In this document: piece by piece, positions 59,591 to 64,000 of the stretch
Layout: each line of letters opens with the position of its first letter
How positions within the stretch are numbered: the first letter of the stretch is position 1
Assembly (NCBI RefSeq): GCF_902506495.1
Contig: NZ_LR733265.1
Coordinates: 312,098-376,097, forward strand
DNA length: 64,000 nucleotides
Source of the DNA: Pseudomonas sp. 8O
GTDB taxonomy: Bacteria > Pseudomonadota > Gammaproteobacteria > Pseudomonadales > Pseudomonadaceae
Direction of reading: 5' to 3'
Made by a program: the position numbers and the translations under genes
Notes under the pieces: model-generated
What the model saw: the letters and a program-made list of their open reading frames with translations, nothing else
What the model was told of the DNA's origin: nothing
The model's database searches: none

Positions 59591-60339
59591 GTGATCTGGA
59601 AAAGATCTACGGCGTACATGCCGTAGAAGCCATGCTGCGTCATCACCCCAAGCGGGTGAAGCAGGTCTGGTTGGCCGATGGTCGCAGTGATCCTCGGGTG
59701 CAGCCCTTGCTGGAGCTGGCTGCGCAGTCTCGCGTAAAAGTGGGGCAGTGCGAGCGCCGTGAGATGGATGCCTGGGTCGAGGGTGTGCACCAGGGTGTGG
59801 TTGCCGATGTCAGCCCCAGTCAGGTCTGGGGCGAGGCGATGCTCGAGGAGTTGCTCGATCGCTGCGAAGGCCCGCCTTTGCTGCTGGTGCTCGATGGCGT
59901 GACCGACCCGCACAACCTGGGGGCCTGCCTGCGTACGGCTGATGCTGCCGGTGCGCTGGCGGTGATCGTGCCCAAGGACAAATCGGCAACCCTCAACGCC
60001 ACGGTACGCAAAGTGGCCTGCGGCGCTGCCGAGGTGATTCCGCTGGTGGCGGTGACCAACCTGGCGCGCAGCCTGGAGAAGTTGCAGCAGCGCGGCCTGT
60101 GGGTGGTGGGTACGGCCGGTGAGGCCGAGCTTGAGGTCTATCAGCAGGACATGACCGGGCCAACGGTGCTGGTCATGGGGGCCGAGGGCAAGGGCATGCG
60201 CCGTTTGACGCGCGAGCATTGCGATTACCTGGTCAAGCTGCCCATGAGCGGCAGTGTCAGTAGTCTCAACGTCTCGGTTGCCACTGGTGTCTGCCTGTTC
60301 GAGGCGGTGCGTCAGCGTCAGGCCCAGCGCAAGGGCTGA
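59587..60339 (+). CDS. rlmB: 23S rRNA (guanosine-2251-2'-O)-methyltransferase RlmB
   Basis: 250 aa SpoU/TrmH-family knot methyltransferase. N-terminal RNA-binding region, then motif 1 LDGVTDPHNLGACLRTADAAG, motif 2 LVMGAEGKGMRRL and motif 3 LPMSGSVSSLNVSVA. Translationally coupled to rnr (ATGA), a conserved pairing. Confidence 0.96.
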   Translation: MSDLEKIYGVHAVEAMLRHHPKRVKQVWLADGRSDPRVQPLLELAAQSRVKVGQCERREMDAWVEGVHQGVVADVSPSQVWGEAMLEELLDRCEGPPLLLVLDGVTDPHNLGACLRTADAAGALAVIVPKDKSATLNATVRKVACGAAEVIPLVAVTNLARSLEKLQQRGLWVVGTAGEAELEVYQQDMTGPTVLVMGAEGKGMRRLTREHCDYLVKLPMSGSVSSLNVSVATGVCLFEAVRQRQAQRKG

Positions 60340-60364
60340 CTGTTCAAATAATCGCCAATTCGTC

Positions 60365-60393
60365 TTGCGTGCGGCAGGGGGCTTCTCTAGAAT
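60365..60393 (+). promoter_or_regulatory. Sigma-70 promoter of the rpsF operon
   Basis: TTGCGT (60365-60370), 17-bp spacer, TAGAAT (60388-60393). The expected start near 60400 leaves a leader of about 114 nt before rpsF, which contains an imperfect GCCTG.CCA/TTGGCAGGC stem (60475-60497) that may bind S6:S18. Confidence 0.65.
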
Positions 60394-60513
60394 GGCGCCC
60401 CTTGCCGTGACGGCAGGCCTTTTCGCGCCTACCGCCCGGCAAGCTCATCACGAGAAAACCCACTCCTTGCCTGACCACCTTAGTTGGCAGGCTACAACCC
60501 GTAAGGAGCATTT

Positions 60514-60936
60514 ATGCGTCATTACGAAATCATCTTTCTGGTTCACCCGGACCAGAGCGAGCAAGTCGGCGGCATGGTCGAGCGTTACACCAAGCTGATC
60601 GAAGAAGACGGTGGCAAGATTCACCGCCTGGAAGATTGGGGCCGTCGTCAGCTGGCTTACGCCATCAACAACGTCCACAAAGCCCACTACGTGATGCTCA
60701 ACGTAGAGTGCACCGGCAAGGCCCTGGCCGAGCTGGAAGACAACTTCCGCTACAACGACGCCGTGATCCGTAACCTGGTCATCCGTCGCGACGAGGCCGT
60801 CACTGGCCAGTCCGAGATGCTGAAGGCCGAAGAAAACCGCAGTGAGCGCCGCGAGCGTCGTGAACGTCCTGAAAACGCCGAGTCCAACGACGGCGATGAC
60901 AGCGACAGCAACGACAGCGACAACGCTGACGAGTAA
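60514..60936 (+). CDS. rpsF: 30S ribosomal protein S6
   Basis: 140 aa, ferredoxin-like fold; binds S18 and 16S rRNA. N-terminus [18 protein letters not shown] and the [11 protein letters not shown] segment match the family. The C-terminal 30 residues are Asp/Asn/Ser-rich; such acidic tails occur in Pseudomonas S6. GTAAGGAG is 6 bp before the ATG. First gene of the rpsF-rpsR-DUF2232-rplI operon. Confidence 0.97.
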   Translation: MRHYEIIFLVHPDQSEQVGGMVERYTKLIEEDGGKIHRLEDWGRRQLAYAINNVHKAHYVMLNVECTGKALAELEDNFRYNDAVIRNLVIRRDEAVTGQSEMLKAEENRSERRERRERPENAESNDGDDSDSNDSDNADE

Positions 60937-60964
60937 TCCACGGATCTATTGAGGAGCCAATCAC

Positions 60965-61195
60965 ATGGCACGTTTCTTCCGTCGTCGTAAATTCTGCCGC
61001 TTCACCGCTGAAGACGTGAAAGAGATCGATTTCAAAGATCTCAACACCCTGAAAGCCTACATCTCGGAAACCGGCAAAATCGTTCCTAGCCGTATCACCG
61101 GTACCAAGGCTCGTTATCAGCGTCAGCTGGCCACCGCTATCAAGCGCGCCCGCTTCCTGGCCCTGCTGCCCTACACCGACAGCCACGGCCGCTGA
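60965..61195 (+). CDS. rpsR: 30S ribosomal protein S18
   Basis: 76 aa, the usual length. [18 protein letters not shown] and the [16 protein letters not shown] block are the S18 signature. GAGGAG precedes the ATG. 28 bp after rpsF. Confidence 0.98.
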   Translation: MARFFRRRKFCRFTAEDVKEIDFKDLNTLKAYISETGKIVPSRITGTKARYQRQLATAIKRARFLALLPYTDSHGR

Positions 61196-61231
61196 GACCG
61201 GACAGTCGACAAGAGTTAAGGAATAGATCGC

Positions 61232-62119
61232 ATGCGCGCCCTGGCTGAATACATCATGCGCGGCCGTATGCAGGCCACCCTTGTGGTGGTGGGATCGGCC
61301 ATTGTGCCGTTGTTTGTCTGGTTGGGCGCAGCTGCAGGTAGCTTGGTGCTACTGCGCAGAGGCTTGAGTGATGCGCTCGGTATTATGATCTGGGCAGTAT
61401 TGCCAGCAGCTTACATCTGCTACCTCGGTGATCCGAGTGTGCTGATGGTGATGTTGGGTACGCTGGTACTGGCGCAGGTTCTGCGCAGCAGTGCTTCCTG
61501 GGTTCGAGTTCTCATGGCGTTGGTGCCAGTCGGCGTAGTGTTTGCGCTGGTGGTAAGCGTAGCGTTCGTTGAAAACCTTGAGACGATGGCCGAGGTTTTT
61601 CGACAGGCTCTGACTGAACTGCCAGCGCAATCCGCTGGGGGCCCAAGCAGTGAGCAGCTCCAGAACATTCAACAGGCATCGCTTGTACCGCTCCTGGGCG
61701 GCTTTATGACGTTTTCGTTGTTGACGACGAGCGTCCTAAGTCTGGCTTTGGCGCGTTACTGGCAGGCGTCGTTATACAACCCGGGCGGTTTTGGTAAGGA
61801 GTTTCGCCAAATCCGCCTACCGGTGCCGCTAGCGCTTGCGTTGATCGCAAGTGTGTTCTTGGCGCCGTCATTGCTCGGGGATGCAGGGTGGGCGTTTACG
61901 CTGATCTGCATGCTGCCGCTGATGCTAGCTGGTCTGGCGTTGGGGCATGGTCTGATTGCGATGAAGCAGCTGTCGAGTTTTTGGTCGATAGGGTTGTATG
62001 TGGCGTTACTGGTGGCCGGAAACCTGATCTGTTTGTTAGCCGTTGTCGACAGTCTGTTTGATTTTCGCGGTCGCCTGGCGCGCAAGAACGGCCCGGGCTC
62101 TGCGAACGGTGAAGGTTAA
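61232..62119 (+). CDS. DUF2232 multi-pass membrane protein
   Basis: 295 aa, about eight hydrophobic helices, no enzyme motif that I recognise. It matches the DUF2232 (YybS-like) proteins that sit between rpsR and rplI in pseudomonads. Its codon choice is less biased than that of the ribosomal genes around it (more TTG, GCG/GTA, CTA codons), so expression is probably low despite the operon. AAGGAAT precedes the ATG. Function unknown. Confidence 0.82.
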   Translation: MRALAEYIMRGRMQATLVVVGSAIVPLFVWLGAAAGSLVLLRRGLSDALGIMIWAVLPAAYICYLGDPSVLMVMLGTLVLAQVLRSSASWVRVLMALVPVGVVFALVVSVAFVENLETMAEVFRQALTELPAQSAGGPSSEQLQNIQQASLVPLLGGFMTFSLLTTSVLSLALARYWQASLYNPGGFGKEFRQIRLPVPLALALIASVFLAPSLLGDAGWAFTLICMLPLMLAGLALGHGLIAMKQLSSFWSIGLYVALLVAGNLICLLAVVDSLFDFRGRLARKNGPGSANGEG

Positions 62120-62140
62120 AAGTTAAGAGGTAAGACCCAA

Positions 62141-62587
62141 ATGGAAGTCATCCTGCTGGAAAAAATCGCCAATCTGGGCAACCTGGGCGACAAAGTGAAC
62201 GTTAAAGCCGGTTACGGCCGTAACTTCCTGCTGCCGCAAGGCAAAGCTACCGCTGCCACCGAAGCCAACGTTGCTGCTTTCGAAGCACGTCGCGCCGAGC
62301 TGGAAAAAGCTGCTGCCGAGAAGAAAGCTTCCGCTGAATCTCGCGCTGCTCAGCTGGCTGAGCTGGAAGTCACCATCACCGCCACCGCTGGCGATGAAGG
62401 CAAGCTGTTCGGTTCCATCGGCACCCACGACATCGCTGACGCTCTGACCGCCTCCGGCGTTGAAGTGGCCAAAGCTGAAGTTCGTCTGCCGAACGGTACC
62501 ATTCGCCAGGTTGGCGAATACGACGTAGCTGTGCACCTGCACACCGACGTCGAAGCCACCGTCAAGGTGGTCGTGGTCGCTGCTTAA
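62141..62587 (+). CDS. rplI: 50S ribosomal protein L9
   Basis: 148 aa. The N-terminal [19 protein letters not shown] and [13 protein letters not shown] are the L9 rRNA-binding signature; a long connecting helix (about 40-75) and the C-terminal domain follow. AGAGGT upstream. Ends the operon before a strong terminator. Confidence 0.98.
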   Translation: MEVILLEKIANLGNLGDKVNVKAGYGRNFLLPQGKATAATEANVAAFEARRAELEKAAAEKKASAESRAAQLAELEVTITATAGDEGKLFGSIGTHDIADALTASGVEVAKAEVRLPNGTIRQVGEYDVAVHLHTDVEATVKVVVVAA

Positions 62588-62638
62588 TCAAGTAGCCGCC
62601 AAGCGGACTTGCGCTGTAGCGTAGGTCTGCTGACAATC

Positions 62639-62677
62639 GGGCACGGTATCGCTCTGCGATCCGTGCCCTTTGTTTTT
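62639..62677 (+). terminator. Terminator after rplI
   Basis: Arms GGGCACGG (62639-62646) and CCGTGCCC (62661-62668) with an inner ATCG/CGAT pairing, followed by TTTGTTTTT. Separates the ribosomal operon from dnaB. Confidence 0.85.
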
Positions 62678-62704
62678 CTATCGCAGCATTTTCTCCCCGA
62701 GCCT

Positions 62705-64000
62705 ATGAACGACATCAGCATTCCCGAGCAATACGACCTGCAGACTGCCGCCCTGAAAGTGCCGCCGCACTCCATCGAGGCGGAACAGGCGGTGCTTGGC
62801 GGCCTGATGCTCGACAACAATGCCTGGGAGCGCGTGCTCGATGGTGTGTCGGATGTCGATTTCTATCGCCATGACCACCGGCTGATCTTTCGCGCCATCT
62901 TCAAATTGGCCGAGCGTAACGAACCCTTCGACGTGGTGACTCTGTCCGAGCAGTTGGACAAGGAGGGGCAGCTGTCGCAGGTCGGCGGCCTGGCCTATCT
63001 CGCCGAGCTGGCGAAGAACACGCCGTCGGTGGCCAACATCAAGGCCTATGCGCAGATCATTCGTGAGCGCGCCACGCTGCGCAAACTGATCAGCATCAGC
63101 AACGACATTGCCGACAGCGCCTACGCCCCAGAGGGCCGTACCGGCGAGGAAATTCTCGACGAAGCGGAGCGTCTGATCTTCCAGATTGCCGAGGACCGCC
63201 CCAAGACAGGCGGGCCGGTGGGCATCAACGACATCCTGGTCAAGGCCATCGACCGCATCGACACGCTGTTCAACAACGGCGACGCGATCACCGGTCTGTC
63301 CACCGGTTTCGATGACCTGGATAACCTGACCAGTGGCCTGCAGCCGGCCGACATGATCATCGTCGCTGGTCGTCCGTCGATGGGTAAGACCACCTTCGCC
63401 ATGAACCTGGTGGAAAACGCCCTGATGCGTAGCGACAAGGCGATTCTCGTCTACTCGCTGGAGATGCCGTCGGAATCCATCGTGATTCGTATGCTCGCAT
63501 CCTTGGGGCGTATCGATCAGACCAAGGTACGTGCCGGCCAACTCGACGACGATGACTGGCCGCGTCTGACCAGCGCAGTCAACCTGCTCAACGACCGTAA
63601 GCTGTTCATCGACGATACCGCCGGTATTTCTCCGAGCGAGATGCGCGCGCGTACTCGCCGCCTGGCGCGCGAGCACGGCGAAATCGGCCTGATCATGGTC
63701 GACTACCTGCAACTGATGCAGATTCCCGGCTCCAGCGGCGACAGCCGGGTCAACGAGATCTCCGAGATCTCGCGCTCGCTCAAGGGCTTGGCCAAGGAGT
63801 TCAACTGCCCGGTCATCGCCCTTTCACAGCTCAATCGTGGTCTGGAGCAGCGTCCCAACAAGCGCCCGATCAACTCCGACTTGCGTGAGTCCGGTGCAAT
63901 CGAGCAGGACGCCGACATCATCATGTTCGTGTACCGCGATGAGGTGTATCACCCCGAGACCGAGTACAAGGGTGTGGCCGAGATCATCATCGGCAAGCAG
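62705..64000 (+). CDS. dnaB: Replicative DNA helicase DnaB (3' end beyond the window)
   Basis: The first 432 codons are present and open to the window edge, so the gene is cut by the window and not truncated in nature as far as can be seen. The N-terminal domain (PPHSIEAEQAVLGGLM) is followed by the RecA-like helicase core with Walker A GRPSMGKT at residues 222-229, VYSLEMP, and IMVDYLQLM (Walker B). Then SQLNRGLEQR and the DLRESGAIEQDAD motif. The ribosome-binding site is weak. Confidence 0.96.
   Translation, partial: MNDISIPEQYDLQTAALKVPPHSIEAEQAVLGGLMLDNNAWERVLDGVSDVDFYRHDHRLIFRAIFKLAERNEPFDVVTLSEQLDKEGQLSQVGGLAYLAELAKNTPSVANIKAYAQIIRERATLRKLISISNDIADSAYAPEGRTGEEILDEAERLIFQIAEDRPKTGGPVGINDILVKAIDRIDTLFNNGDAITGLSTGFDDLDNLTSGLQPADMIIVAGRPSMGKTTFAMNLVENALMRSDKAILVYSLEMPSESIVIRMLASLGRIDQTKVRAGQLDDDDWPRLTSAVNLLNDRKLFIDDTAGISPSEMRARTRRLAREHGEIGLIMVDYLQLMQIPGSSGDSRVNEISEISRSLKGLAKEFNCPVIALSQLNRGLEQRPNKRPINSDLRESGAIEQDADIIMFVYRDEVYHPETEYKGVAEIIIGKQ

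Overview
This window is a stretch of core chromosome from a GC-rich gammaproteobacterium that is almost certainly a Pseudomonas. The evidence is the gene content and order: fimX next to serB; psd, rhdA, an HDOD gene and motAB; rsgA, orn and queG; nnr, tsaE, amiB, mutL, miaA, hfq, hflX and hflKC; hisZ, purA, rnr, rlmB, rpsF, rpsR, rplI and dnaB. This is the order known from the P. aeruginosa PA4930-PA4997 region. Imperfect palindromes starting in GTAG recur between genes and suggest the mendocina/oleovorans side of the genus, but that placement is an inference. No prophage, insertion sequence, integrase or CRISPR array was seen.

Layout. 1-6.0 kb: msbA, hldE and a pair of acyl-CoA dehydrogenases. 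6.0-15.4 kb, minus strand: a PqiC-like lipoprotein, then (in transcription order) nudF, a DUF1249 gene, cpdA, yqiA, parE, a phytase-like esterase, a membrane-anchored retropepsin and parC, packed with overlapping start/stop codons; a 140-bp MITE-like element lies just upstream. 15.6-21.7 kb: thiC behind a TPP riboswitch, a divergent tolC/opmH, waaA, and a LysR regulator facing an SMR pump. 22-28 kb: an FAD oxidoreductase with an aldo/keto reductase, a Nudix-like protein, and an enlarged AhpA/YtjB membrane protein divergent from serB. 28-38.8 kb: a c-di-GMP and motility neighbourhood (fimX, a PilZ-like gene, psd, rhdA, an HDOD gene, motAB behind a good sigma-28 promoter, rsgA). 38.8-54.4 kb: a membrane methyltransferase, orn, queG, the nnr-to-hflC run, a DUF2065 gene, hisZ and purA. 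54.5-64 kb: a chemoreceptor, two identical tRNA-Leu(CAG) genes, rnr-rlmB, the rpsF-rpsR-DUF2232-rplI operon and the 5' part of dnaB.

How the genes work together. Envelope building is a recurring theme (msbA, hldE and waaA for lipid A/LPS; psd for phospholipid; amiB for septal peptidoglycan; tolC, the lipoprotein and the retropepsin). A second theme is RNA metabolism and translation (hfq, rnr, orn, rlmB, rsgA, miaA, queG, tsaE, ribosomal proteins). A third is c-di-GMP and flagellar control (fimX, PilZ-like, HDOD, motAB, chemoreceptor).

The most unusual observations are: intergenic palindromes whose leading GTAG or GTAA supplies the stop codon of the adjacent gene in four places; a MITE-like inverted-repeat element; an acyl-CoA dehydrogenase pair in which one partner has lost the catalytic Glu; an acidic linker plus cyclase-like extension on the AhpA/YtjB protein; and a mini-ORF spanning the tsaE/amiB junction. 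No clearly new multi-gene system is present. Names come from reading motifs and gene order by eye; no database search was run.
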